Position numbers and translations under genes: made by a program. Shown piece after piece: positions 55,360 through 64,000 of a stretch of 64,000 bases of DNA. Below the pieces are notes generated by a model. The model ran no database searches. It was given only the letters and a program-made list of their open reading frames with translations, and had not been told where the DNA came from. Position 1 is the stretch's first letter. The number at the start of each line of letters is the position of its first letter. The DNA is from Catellatospora sp. TT07R-123 (GTDB lineage Bacteria; Actinomycetota; Actinomycetes; Mycobacteriales; Micromonosporaceae): contig NZ_BNEM01000002.1 of NCBI RefSeq assembly GCF_018327705.1, forward strand, positions 2,604,001 to 2,668,000. Reading direction: 5' to 3'.

Positions 55360-56553
55360 TTAGTCGCGACTCATCGCCATAGCAACGTGTCCATGCGCGA
55401 AGTGCCACGGGATCCGCTCCTGCTCGAGCAGCAGGCCTCGGTCTCGTTCGGCCGCGTAGGCGGTCAGGTGGAGATACAGCTCGCGCTCGCCGGGTGTGAG
55501 CCGATCGGGGTTCCGCCTGTCAGGTGCCGTGCCGTCGACCGCCAGGTGCCGGAACCGGTCGAGGGTTTCGCAATCCATGAGGATGCTGGTGGCGTCGACG
55601 CCGTGGCCACGCAGGTCGTTGAGAAACACCAGTCCAGGCCCGTCGATGTCGCCCCAATACAAGACCTTGCGCGCGGCCTTCACCCAGTGGATCTTGCCGT
55701 AGTTGGCGACGCTGAAGCCTTGCCCGTGCAGGATGACGGTGCCTGGCATGTCGTCCGTGAACGCGTAGGCCGACTCCTTGTTCTCGATGATGAGCACGAC
55801 GTCTGGTTGCTTGAGCCAACGGTTGAGGTCGTCAACGGCTGTGGCCAGATGCCGCATCCCGCCGAGGTTCTCGCGCAGCGCCGGGTCGCATACCACGACC
55901 TGGATAAGCTCTGGTGGCGTGCGCAGGCCGAGCCGTTGATGCAGGCGCCTGGTCGCTGCCGGGGCGGCCGATTCTGGGTCGGTCTGCCCGCCGCCGTGTC
56001 CCAGCAGGTTGACGACCAGCTGGGTGTGTCTTGCCAGCCATTTGGTGTCGATGCCCTCGATCGGCAGCTGTCTTAGCAGCATCCCCGACGCGGGGTTGGC
56101 CTTCAGCCAGGTGACGGCATTGACGAGTCGCGCGAAGTCCGTTTCGGGAAGTTCGGTGATGCGGCGGATGATGCCGGTGAAGTCAGCGTCAGGAAAGGCC
56201 CGCTGGAGTTGGACCAGTCGCCGTCCGCAGCGCCGCCAGGTCTGGGCCGTGTCGAAGTCGGCTGCGGCGACGTCGTGCGGCTGGCCGAAGACCAGAGTCT
56301 GAGGGAGGGCGTGAACGCCCGTGGGGAAGCGGGCGTTAGCGTAGATGATCTCTCCCGGACCCGTGTAGTCCGCCCAGCGCTGGGCCCACTCGTGGCAGGC
56401 GACGGGGTCTTCGGACCTGGCCCGCGTGTCCGGCGGCTGCAGCGAGAGCCGCATCGGCCAGGTGCCCAGGCCGCGTGCCCAGTCGGGGTAGACGGCGGCG
56501 AACCGCTGCCTGACCAGGGCGGTGATCTCGTCGGGGTCACGCACCGGCGTCAC
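55360..56553 (-). CDS. jetD: Wadjet protein JetD (DUF3322/DUF2220 nuclease)
   Basis: 397 residues from GTG 56553 with AGGAG seven bases upstream, overlapping the end of jetC. The N-terminal DUF3322 region includes WARGLGTWPMRLSLQPPDTRAR and FARLVNAVTWLKANPASGMLLRQLPIEGIDTKWLARH. The C-terminal DUF2220 Toprim-like region has VVLIIENKESAYAF (catalytic Glu) and VLYWGDIDGPGLVFLNDLRGHG (D-x-D). JetD is the topoisomerase-VI-like nuclease subunit that cuts small circular DNA after loop extrusion by JetABC. Last gene of the operon. Confidence 0.9.
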   Translation of the reverse strand: MTPVRDPDEITALVRQRFAAVYPDWARGLGTWPMRLSLQPPDTRARSEDPVACHEWAQRWADYTGPGEIIYANARFPTGVHALPQTLVFGQPHDVAAADFDTAQTWRRCGRRLVQLQRAFPDADFTGIIRRITELPETDFARLVNAVTWLKANPASGMLLRQLPIEGIDTKWLARHTQLVVNLLGHGGGQTDPESAAPAATRRLHQRLGLRTPPELIQVVVCDPALRENLGGMRHLATAVDDLNRWLKQPDVVLIIENKESAYAFTDDMPGTVILHGQGFSVANYGKIHWVKAARKVLYWGDIDGPGLVFLNDLRGHGVDATSILMDCETLDRFRHLAVDGTAPDRRNPDRLTPGERELYLHLTAYAAERDRGLLLEQERIPWHFAHGHVAMAMSRD

Positions 56554-59500
56554 CGTCGAACTCCTGCCCACGGCGGGCGGCGAGCTCACCGAAGGTGGCC
56601 GAGGCGGCGTTGGAGTGGGCGCCGTCTGCCGCCATGCGCTTTTCGACGAGGATCGCCTGGCCGATGAACGGTTCGACGATGCCGGACATGCGGATGGGTG
56701 CTGCGATCAGCATCTGGAATCCGAACTCGTCGAAGACCGACAACGCCTGTGCGGAGAAGGTCTCGTCGGACTTGCTGAACGCTTCGTCGAGCATCAGCGG
56801 GGCAAAGCGCGGCCGGCCGTCGGAGTCACGGTCGGCGAGGTTGTAGCTCAGCGCGGCGGCCAGGCAGAACGCGACGAGTTTTTCCTGCTCCCCGCCGGAG
56901 TTGGCGGCCGTGTTGCGGTAGGTGTGCACGGTCGCCCCGTCGGGGTCCTTCTCGCTGCCATAGAAGGTGTAGCTGTTGCGGACGTCGAGCACATCGGTGC
57001 GCCATCGCCGTGCTTCAGTAGTGTCGGAGGTGAACAGGGCCATCAGGTCACGGACGCGGCGAAACTGCGCCACGGCTTTGCCGCTGTCGCTGCGGACACC
57101 GGGAGCCAGGCTCAGCAGCTCGTCGACCCGTGCCCGGAACGCCTTGACCTCCGCGGGCGGGTTGAACGTGCATGCGATCTGCAGATGGGTGCCGGAGTTG
57201 AACTCCACCCGTCCCAGCCCGATGTTGACCATGTCGACACGTTCCTGGATCTCCTGCGTGGCTTTCTCGATCGCCCGCTGCAGCATCCCGATCGACGGGA
57301 CCATGTCCTCGCTGATCATCTGCTGGAAACGCGTCATCGCCTCCGGCAGCTTGCGGGCGGCGATCTCGTCATGCAACGCGGCGAAGTCGGCTCCGCACTT
57401 TTCGACGTCGCCGCTGGTGTCCGGTGCAGCATCCCGCCATTTCTCGATGAACCCGTCGACGGCCCGTTTCATGAGCATGACGGCGTTCTGCCTGGTCGTG
57501 TCAGCCGCACCGGTTCTGCGTTCCAGTTCACGACGAAACGTGGTGCGGATCTGAGCCATGTTGTCCGGTGAACGCGTCAGCACAAGTTCGGCCAGGACCT
57601 CGTCGAGGTAGCGGCGGTCGTCTTCGTCGTGGATCTCGTGAGGTCTGCGCTGCTCCTGTTCGTGCTCGTCGACCAGGCTCGTCTGCCGATGTGACTCGCC
57701 TTCGATGCGTTTGGTGAGCAGCTCGCATGCACCGACGAGCTTCCGCCAGACGCTCTTGGCGTCGTCGCGTCTTTCTTCCAGGCGCTGCAGGTCCACGTCC
57801 CCGGACCGGATCTCGGCCAGCCGGCCTTCGAGCTGTTCGGCGTCGCCGGCTGCTTTCCAGTGATCGAGCTTTGACCATATGGTGTGTTTGGTGGCGGCAC
57901 CGGCTGCTTGCTGCGCGGCAGACAGCGCATGGTCACGTCGGCTCAGCGTATCTGCCGCGTCGTTGGCTTGCTTGCTGTCACCGACGAGCGCGGAGACCTC
58001 TGCTTCCAGGGCTGCCCGTTTCGCCGCGGTGTTCGCGCCGAGGATGTACGACGATGGATTGGTCAGCTCCGGCCGATCGTCCTTGCGGTAGTGGTTGCCG
58101 GGCAGCTTCAACGTTCCTCGCACGGTGACCCCGATGCGGTGCTGGTCGAGCTCACGAGCGGTGTCGACGCACACATGGTCGAATCGGGCCGTGATCTGCG
58201 CGGCCAGCCACAACCCGGACGGGTGATCGGTGTTCACGGTGAGCTTGGCGGCAAGGGTCTCCGGCCGCGGCCGCGGCCGGTGCGCCGAGGTGGCGGTGAC
58301 GACGCTGTACTCGACGATCCCCCGCATGTCATGCGTGTCGATGAACTCCTTGATCGGCCGCTCGTGGCGTTCTGGCACCAGCAGCCGAAGGCCGAAACTG
58401 CGCAGCACCTTCTCGGCCGCCGGCCGCCAGCGCTCCTGGCCCTCGGCGACGTCGATGAGTTCCGCCGCGAACGGCAGGTCCGCCGCTGGCACGCCTACAG
58501 CCTGGGCGATAGCGTCACGGCGCTGCGCCTCCCGAGCCGGGATCAGGCTCCTGGCCACGCGAAGCGCCTGCAACTCGGCGGTTTTGCCCTGCAGATCCTT
58601 CTCCAGCTGCCCGGCTTCTGCGAACGCCGCCCTCAGCGTGGGCGCCAGCTGCTCGCGTTCGGCACGCGCTGACTCCGCCAACTGCGGCAGCTGCGATCGC
58701 AGAGCCAGGAACTCCGCTTCGGTCACCGGCGCCGAACGCCCCAGCAGAGCAAGCTGCCCGCCGTAGGCGGCGTAGGCGTCGCGGCGTGCTTGAACTTCGA
58801 TGTTGGCGGCGTCGAGCTGCACCTGCAGCGTCCGTAGGACCTCGCCCTGCTCGCTCCACTGCTGCTCTAGCGACCAGAAGCTGTCATAGGCCGCTTGCTG
58901 ATCTTTGGTCCTGGCCTGCAGGTCCTCGTCGAGCCCTTGGAGGGCGGTGTCGATCTGGTCGATCTCCTCGGCCAGCAGCCGCAGGTGCAAACCGCGCAGG
59001 TACACCTCAGCAGGGCCGCCCTTCAAACTGTCGGCTCTGGTCCGCTCGGTGGTGGCCTGCTGATAACGCTGCCATTGGCTCGGGACGTCTCGTAGCTCCT
59101 TCTCCTGCTGGTAGGCCCGGTGGGCGATCTCGAAGGCGTCGTTGAGCGGTTTGAACGTATTGACCATCCGCTGGGCGGCCGCGAAGGTCTCCGGCCGGTC
59201 GAGCATGTTGTCCCGGATGAAGTAGTTCAGGTCGCCGACGTTCTTCATCGCCTTGGCCTTGCCCAGCAGCGACAGCGCCGACTTGGAACCGCCAAGGCCG
59301 ATCATCGCCGCAAGATCACGGATGTACGCTTCCTGGCTCGAAGGATAGGACACCGGGTAGGCGGCTTTCAGCCACCGGGTGTCGAATCCGCGTTCGGCCC
59401 ACCCTTCCAGATCGGTCAGGGTGAACTGCCCTTGGGCGATCATGTACAGCGGTTTGAGATTCGCGCTGTCGTTGTCCACACCCGTGAACCACTTGACCGT

Positions 59501-59902
59501 CACGGCAGTCACGACGCTGCCAGCCGCGTCGTCGTAGGTCGCGCCGATCGCTGACCATGTCGGCTTGCCGCCGCGCAGATAGCGGACCTGCGACTGCTCG
59601 TGCTCGTCGTTGGTCTCCGACCAGGCGCCACGGACATAGTCGGCGACGCTGCGGGTCGCTTGCTTGGATCCTCGGGCCGTCAGATCCGCCGAGGCATTGA
59701 ACCGCTGGTCGTGGGCTGGCAGCAGCACCGTGGAGTGCGCATCCATCAGCGACGACTTTCCCGACCCTGACGGGCCGGTGAACAGCACCCCTTGACGGTT
59801 GATCGGGAAGTCCTTGTATCCGCTGAACGTGCCCCAGTTGACGATCTGCAGCCTCACCAAGCGGAACTGGCGCAGCTGGGTGACATCGCTCGTGTCAGTC
59901 AT
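56537..59902 (-). CDS. jetC: Wadjet SMC-like ATPase JetC
   Basis: 1121 residues from ATG 59902 (overlaps jetB by eight bases). Walker A GVLFTGPSGSGKSSLMDAHSTVLLP at about residue 40. Long coiled-coil arms lie between (residues ~270-420 and ~640-760) with a hinge-like globular part. Signature motif NSGGEQEKLVAFCLAAAL (about residue 1010) and Walker B FAPLMLDEAFSKSDE. This is the MukB-like motor of the JetABC condensin complex, which extrudes plasmid DNA loops. Confidence 0.93.
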   Translation of the reverse strand: MTDTSDVTQLRQFRLVRLQIVNWGTFSGYKDFPINRQGVLFTGPSGSGKSSLMDAHSTVLLPAHDQRFNASADLTARGSKQATRSVADYVRGAWSETNDEHEQSQVRYLRGGKPTWSAIGATYDDAAGSVVTAVTVKWFTGVDNDSANLKPLYMIAQGQFTLTDLEGWAERGFDTRWLKAAYPVSYPSSQEAYIRDLAAMIGLGGSKSALSLLGKAKAMKNVGDLNYFIRDNMLDRPETFAAAQRMVNTFKPLNDAFEIAHRAYQQEKELRDVPSQWQRYQQATTERTRADSLKGGPAEVYLRGLHLRLLAEEIDQIDTALQGLDEDLQARTKDQQAAYDSFWSLEQQWSEQGEVLRTLQVQLDAANIEVQARRDAYAAYGGQLALLGRSAPVTEAEFLALRSQLPQLAESARAEREQLAPTLRAAFAEAGQLEKDLQGKTAELQALRVARSLIPAREAQRRDAIAQAVGVPAADLPFAAELIDVAEGQERWRPAAEKVLRSFGLRLLVPERHERPIKEFIDTHDMRGIVEYSVVTATSAHRPRPRPETLAAKLTVNTDHPSGLWLAAQITARFDHVCVDTARELDQHRIGVTVRGTLKLPGNHYRKDDRPELTNPSSYILGANTAAKRAALEAEVSALVGDSKQANDAADTLSRRDHALSAAQQAAGAATKHTIWSKLDHWKAAGDAEQLEGRLAEIRSGDVDLQRLEERRDDAKSVWRKLVGACELLTKRIEGESHRQTSLVDEHEQEQRRPHEIHDEDDRRYLDEVLAELVLTRSPDNMAQIRTTFRRELERRTGAADTTRQNAVMLMKRAVDGFIEKWRDAAPDTSGDVEKCGADFAALHDEIAARKLPEAMTRFQQMISEDMVPSIGMLQRAIEKATQEIQERVDMVNIGLGRVEFNSGTHLQIACTFNPPAEVKAFRARVDELLSLAPGVRSDSGKAVAQFRRVRDLMALFTSDTTEARRWRTDVLDVRNSYTFYGSEKDPDGATVHTYRNTAANSGGEQEKLVAFCLAAALSYNLADRDSDGRPRFAPLMLDEAFSKSDETFSAQALSVFDEFGFQMLIAAPIRMSGIVEPFIGQAILVEKRMAADGAHSNAASATFGELAARRGQEFDGDAGA

Positions 59903-60659
59903 CAGCGGGCTCCTGCTCTGCATCCGAGCCGCGGACCTGCCCGCCAGCGATGGCCTGGTACTTGTCGGTCAGCGCGTCCACCTGCTCCGCAGTGAGGATC
60001 GAGGTGATCACCGGGTAGATGATGTAGCGGTCGGCGCCTCTGACAGGTTTGATGATCGCCGCATCGTCCAGAGCCGTGATCGCCGTCCGGACCTTTTTGA
60101 GGAACCCGGCCTCGTCGGTGTCGCCTGAGGGCTTGTAGGCCATCATGTGATCGATCATGTCGGCGGTCTCCACGACCGGCTCATCCGGTGACATCACGTA
60201 CTGCTGGTACAGGTACAGCGCCAACGCGCTGGCTGCAAGACTGAGCGTCTTGCTGCGCAGAATGGCGCGGCTGTGCGGGCTGGGGTCGAAAGCCTGCCGG
60301 GTGAAGGCGTAGCGGTGCTCCCGGTTCACCTCCAGGATCAGGTTCAGCTCAGACAGTCGGCTGCGCAGCACATCCTCGTACTGCTGCACCACCGCCCAGT
60401 GTTTACGCGACTTCTCCGTCACGTGCGGCGCCGCGACCAGTTCCTGCAGCGTCCAGCACACCTCAGCGGGCAGCTCGCTGGCGTCGCCGTCGAAACGCGG
60501 CTGGCGCACACCACTGTCGACCAGCACACCGACGCTGGCCGCCAAACCCTCCGCGAACATCGCCTCGGCGTCGAGCACCGCCGGCTCCCGCCGGCCGTCG
60601 TCGTCGAACAGGTCTTCTCCGAAGACCTGTTCGAACAGTGGCCGCTCTTCTTCAGCCAT
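59895..60659 (-). CDS. jetB: Wadjet protein JetB (DUF4194)
   Basis: 254 residues from ATG 60659, overlapping jetA by eight bases. DUF4194 features: PAEVCWTLQELVAAPHVTEKSRKHWAVVQQYEDVLRSRLSELNLILEVNREHRYAFTRQ, SKTLSLAASALALYLYQQYVMSPDEPVVETADM, and a winged-helix end AAIIKPVRGADRYIIYPVITSILTAEQVDAL. The MukE-like subunit of the Wadjet complex. Confidence 0.9.
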   Translation of the reverse strand: MAEEERPLFEQVFGEDLFDDDGRREPAVLDAEAMFAEGLAASVGVLVDSGVRQPRFDGDASELPAEVCWTLQELVAAPHVTEKSRKHWAVVQQYEDVLRSRLSELNLILEVNREHRYAFTRQAFDPSPHSRAILRSKTLSLAASALALYLYQQYVMSPDEPVVETADMIDHMMAYKPSGDTDEAGFLKKVRTAITALDDAAIIKPVRGADRYIIYPVITSILTAEQVDALTDKYQAIAGGQVRGSDAEQEPADD

Positions 60660-62172
60660 CAGCTTCCCCACCGCCCCTGCCCGCTCGCCTTGAAGCCACC
60701 ACCTGCGCCACCGGATCCGCAATCGGCTCGCCGAACACCAGATAGGGAACCGTGATCCGCCGCTGGCCTCGGCTGGAGTTCACCCACACACTCGCCTGGT
60801 CTGCGGTGTCGACGTCGCCGTGCTTGGTCGCCAACCACCACAGCCCGATCACGTCGCCGGTACGCGGGGCGTCGACGTGCTTGAGCACCTCCGCCAACGT
60901 GGCGTAACCGCCATGTGATTGCAACGCCGCGCCGACCGCCGCCCGCAGCCCAGACCAGTCGATCGACTCCCGGCCCGCCAGAGCCGTCGCGTCGATGACG
61001 AACTCGTCGCTGGAGTCCGCCACCGGATCCGGCAAGACCGCCGTCCCCGAGTGGAGTTTCAACCTGCCCACCGAGGCGGCATCGACGCCGCTCATCGGCA
61101 CGACGAAGCCGATGTCGCGGCCGCCGTGGCTTCGCTCGAACGCATCAGCGGCCGCTGCCTGGGCTTCACCGACCCGGGTACGCATACTGCGGTAATGCAG
61201 CGCGTCACCACCGCGCACGAAGTTGCTGATACGCCGAAACGCCACCGCCCGCACACCCTCGACCTCCTGCACCCGAGACCACATCGCGTCGATGAAATCC
61301 CGCAGAAGGTCGACGACATGCCGCGGAAGACTCGGCACCCGCATGATCACCTCAGCGGTGTCCGACTCGAGCTGCGACCGCAGCGACGGTGTGGCGATCA
61401 CCGTGGCGAACGCACGAAACGCCTGACCCTCCGGCGACTCCGCGATGACGTCATGTCCGTCGAACATCCGCTGCAACACGTCGGCGAACTCCGCCGGATC
61501 CTCAGACAGCGTCTGGCGCAACAGAGCTGCCGTGTTGGCGTGCATCTGCTCACCGTATCGAGCTATGTCCGTAGGGATCTTCTCCACCAACTGCGCCAAC
61601 ACCACCACCCTGTCGACCAGGTCGCGATGATTGACCTCAGGCAGGTCACCACGGTCGAGGGCTTCGACCTGCGCCTCCAGCACAGCGATCTGCTGCTTGA
61701 GCGACTCCCGGCGGGTACGTGGATCGGGGTTGGCATCGGTGGCCACCTGTCGCATCTCCGACATCACCAGCGTCAGAGCGGACTCGGTCGCCACCGAGGA
61801 GTGCCGTTGCAGACCCCGCATGTGCCGGACTGCCTGACTCGAACCAGCCGTCAGCTGATACCGCTCCATCCGGGAGACCGGATCGACACCCCGGTACAGC
61901 CAGCCCCGCTTCGTCCAGTTCGTCAACACCTCGTGCGCGTCCGGCACCGTGACGGACACCGGGTTGTCGGCATCGGCGAGCAGCAGTCCGGGAAGCTCAG
62001 CATCCAATGCCTCAGTGAGGCTCTGCCCGTCGACGATCTGCCCATCGCCCAGATGCGCAGCCATGAACGCCAGATACGGGACCGCATACGGCGACCGGAG
62101 CAGGGACATGGTCACATCGGCAGTCGCGTTACCACGGAACTCATGCAGCAGCGCCTCGGCCTTACTCGGCAT
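60652..62172 (-). CDS. jetA: Wadjet protein JetA (DUF3375)
   Basis: 506 residues from ATG 62172; homologues begin at about MPSKAEALLHEF, so the longer frame is rejected. DUF3375 pattern: LLRSPYAVPYLAFMAAHLGDGQIVDGQSLTEALDAEL, VLTNWTKRGWLYRGVDPVSRMERYQLT, LTLVMSEMRQVATDANPDPRTRRESLKQQIAVLEAQVEALDRGD, and a C-terminal winged-helix part ending in IADPVAQVVASRRAGRGGGEAD. The MukF/kleisin-like subunit. First gene of the jetABCD operon. Confidence 0.9.
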   Translation of the reverse strand: MPSKAEALLHEFRGNATADVTMSLLRSPYAVPYLAFMAAHLGDGQIVDGQSLTEALDAELPGLLLADADNPVSVTVPDAHEVLTNWTKRGWLYRGVDPVSRMERYQLTAGSSQAVRHMRGLQRHSSVATESALTLVMSEMRQVATDANPDPRTRRESLKQQIAVLEAQVEALDRGDLPEVNHRDLVDRVVVLAQLVEKIPTDIARYGEQMHANTAALLRQTLSEDPAEFADVLQRMFDGHDVIAESPEGQAFRAFATVIATPSLRSQLESDTAEVIMRVPSLPRHVVDLLRDFIDAMWSRVQEVEGVRAVAFRRISNFVRGGDALHYRSMRTRVGEAQAAAADAFERSHGGRDIGFVVPMSGVDAASVGRLKLHSGTAVLPDPVADSSDEFVIDATALAGRESIDWSGLRAAVGAALQSHGGYATLAEVLKHVDAPRTGDVIGLWWLATKHGDVDTADQASVWVNSSRGQRRITVPYLVFGEPIADPVAQVVASRRAGRGGGEADG

Positions 62173-62406
62173 TGACCACCCCCACCCAAGGCCAGCCATG
62201 CTATATCCGGTGTACGACAAGCAGCGACCGTCAGCCACATTCTGATCCCAGAACGTCACCATGCGATCGGAGGTGGGCGCTCATGGTGATCGGCTCAGCC
62301 GCTATGGGCACTGCGCTCGCGGCACTGGCGTGCCGCCCGGCTGGCCGAGCCCGCCCCGCGAAGCACGGAACGGGCACCGACCTGCCGTCTTCTAGCCGCC
62401 TCGAAC

Positions 62407-63012
62407 CTAGACCGTGGGTAGGTGATCGCGGATGAGCTCGCGCGCTTCGCCGATCCTGCGCCGCAACTGCTGCGCCGCTGCGAACTGCGCCACAGCGGCA
62501 CGGCCCGCAGCGGCAAGATCGGCTTCCGCGTCAGCTGGCGCCGCCACGACCGCCGTCGCTCCGGCCGGCTGGATCCGCACCCGTGGTCCGCGGTGCGCCG
62601 CGGCCGGAAACGGTCGTGCGAGCAGTTCGTCGGCGTAGTGGGCCACGCCGTCGTGGTCACGGCACAGCAGATGGCAGTCCCCCGCGGGGAAGCTGCGCGC
62701 CTTGCCCTCGGCCTTATCGGCGAGCCGTTTCAGACCCATTTCAGCCAGGCGCGTGTGGCTGCACAGCTCGCGGCCTATCACGATCGCGTCGGCGATCTCC
62801 TCCAGCTCGTCGAGCAAGGTGAGGGCGCCCGACAGAGCATGCTGGTGGCGTAGGCCGTATGCGCGCCGCTGAGCGCCCTGCTGCGCCTGTTCGGTCGCGG
62901 CGAGCCGCTCGACGCGGCCCCGCCGGGCGTCTTTCCACTGCCAGGCAGCGAAGATGACACCGCCGACGCCCAGCGCGAGGCTGCCCACGTCGGTGTAGTC
63001 AGAGATCGTCAA
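62407..63012 (-). CDS. Membrane-anchored helical protein of unknown function
   Basis: About 201 residues from a TTG at 63012 (GGAAGA upstream). One N-terminal transmembrane helix (DVGSLALGVGGVIFAAWQWK) is followed by a long helical cytoplasmic part (RRGRVERLAATEQAQQGAQRR..., ALTLLDELEEIADAIVIGRELC...) and HLLCRDHDGVAHYADELL. Family not recognised. It lies 234 bp upstream of jetA on the same strand and is probably not part of the operon. Confidence 0.6.
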   Translation of the reverse strand: MTISDYTDVGSLALGVGGVIFAAWQWKDARRGRVERLAATEQAQQGAQRRAYGLRHQHALSGALTLLDELEEIADAIVIGRELCSHTRLAEMGLKRLADKAEGKARSFPAGDCHLLCRDHDGVAHYADELLARPFPAAAHRGPRVRIQPAGATAVVAAPADAEADLAAAGRAAVAQFAAAQQLRRRIGEARELIRDHLPTV

Positions 63013-64000
63013 CGTGCGCCGTCTTCCTCGGTGCCGGGCGCAGAGGTATGGGGGCACGGCCCGGAGAAAGGGTCTCCGAGCCGCGCACCGGCCTGTAGGC
63101 CATGCGCTCTCACTCCGTCTTCTGTTGGTGTAGCCCTGCCAGGGACTACCGGTCATAGATTGGGTCGCCACCGGGTACCAGCCGGAACACGACCGTTTCT
63201 ATTGGACTGGACCCTCTGTCTGGGATCAAGTGTTAGCCGAGTTGAAATCGCCTACTCTGCTCGGACGTCGCCGCGAGGATGTCCGTTCGCCATAGCCGTC
63301 ACAGCCGTTCAGCCAGGCGCAGATTGTATGATCGTCGCCAGATTGGATACGCACAGGCATTGACAGGTAAGGATTAACAGCAGATTCGTGCACTTGTTAG
63401 ATGAGGGTTCTCGACATCAAACCGTTGTTCGACCCACAATGTCAGGGCAGAACTTAGCCCCGGTGACCGGGGCGAAGTGTCCGCTCCGTGTTGTGAAGGC
63501 CCTGCCAGGGACACGGTTGAGGGGCGTTCGGGTACCAGCCGAACGCCCCCGAATAAACTCAGAACAAGCGTCGCCGAACCCATGGGCTAGCCGTTTCCGA
63601 ACTAGCGCACCAATTCGTGAATCGCAATCCGGCCACCGCAATAACCGCCGCGAGCTCATGCCACGCGAATTCCCCACCGCTTCCCTACCAGGCCCGTACG
63701 CACCTGAGCAGTGAAAAGTCACCATCGCATTGAGTTCCTACAATGCGTTCCTGCCATTCGCGAAGCGGCAGCTGCAAGTTGTGAACGTCAGCGCAAGCAG
63801 CCGTCGGAGCCGGGGCACAGCCCCTAGCACTTTCACATAAACGTGACTGACCGTCAGGGCTGTCGGCGGCGTCTGCGCCGAAGGCCGCCCCCTCACCGTC
63901 GGCTGCGGTCGATACCCACGCGTGGGCCGCCAAGCTGGACCCGACCGGACCGTTCAACCACATGACCTGGCTGCCGTCACCGCAAACACGCTCAAGTCGC
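63013..64000. other. Right-end region without a recognised gene
   Basis: No convincing coding sequence on either strand. CCTGCCAGGGAC followed by GGGTACCAGCCG occurs twice (about 63134-63185 and 63502-63541), a diverged local repeat. A strong hairpin lies within the second. The last 100 bases hold an open plus-strand frame without recognisable features. Confidence 0.4.
63521..63549. terminator. Strong hairpin, possible terminator
   Basis: Arms GGGGCGTTCGG (63521-63531) and complement (63539-63549) with a 7-base loop. No T-run on either side, so orientation is undecided. Confidence 0.5.

Overview
The window is high-GC DNA with frequent GTG/TTG starts, stop/start overlaps (ATGA, TGATG) inside operons, and typical actinomycete families (MmyB-like XRE regulator, ECF41-type sigma factor, STAND/TPR ATPases, IS701, long serine recombinases). 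It comes from a filamentous actinobacterium. Micromonosporaceae is my best guess, but no rRNA or intact tRNA gene is present to test this.

1-10.5 kb looks like part of a peptide (RiPP) biosynthetic locus that runs off the left edge. A short protein ending in Cys-Cys is followed by a hairpin, then by a tightly coupled operon: cobalamin-binding radical SAM enzyme, unknown protein, small alpha/beta hydrolase, and a second radical SAM enzyme cut by the window edge. A free-standing gyrB, a SagB-type flavin dehydrogenase and a methyltransferase lie next to it. The lone gyrB suggests a self-resistance copy and hence a gyrase-directed product. No YcaO/cyclodehydratase is visible.

10.5-20.5 kb carries transport and redox genes with local regulators: MarR with a DHA2-type MFS gene broken by one in-frame stop; TetR with MFS, methyltransferase and FAD oxidoreductase in one operon; SDR with a divergent XRE regulator. 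Palindromic or repeated operator candidates lie in each divergent gap.

20.5-48 kb is an accessory island. It holds three STAND-NTPase/TPR proteins (two are a tandem duplication, one copy frameshifted), a C-terminal nuclease-domain protein, an HNH protein with a helical tail, an orphan HTH antitoxin, an intact IS701 element, an IS481 relic, a small type VII secretion-like cassette (EspC-like, WXG100-like, membrane protein), a HicA-like / HTH / SecB-like chaperone set resembling toxin-antitoxin-chaperone systems, and two long serine recombinases, one with a tRNA-3'-end-like sequence inside its 3' coding end. A family of five dispersed elements, each ending in the same short peptide followed by a GC hairpin, punctuates 17-35 kb.

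47.7-63 kb carries two known phage/plasmid defence systems on the minus strand: Hachiman (hamA-hamB, plus a translationally coupled third gene) and a complete Wadjet operon (jetA-jetB-jetC-jetD). Between them sits an ECF41 sigma factor divergent from an AhpD/CMD protein, with two back-to-back copies of the ECF41 promoter motif. The last kilobase shows no convincing gene.
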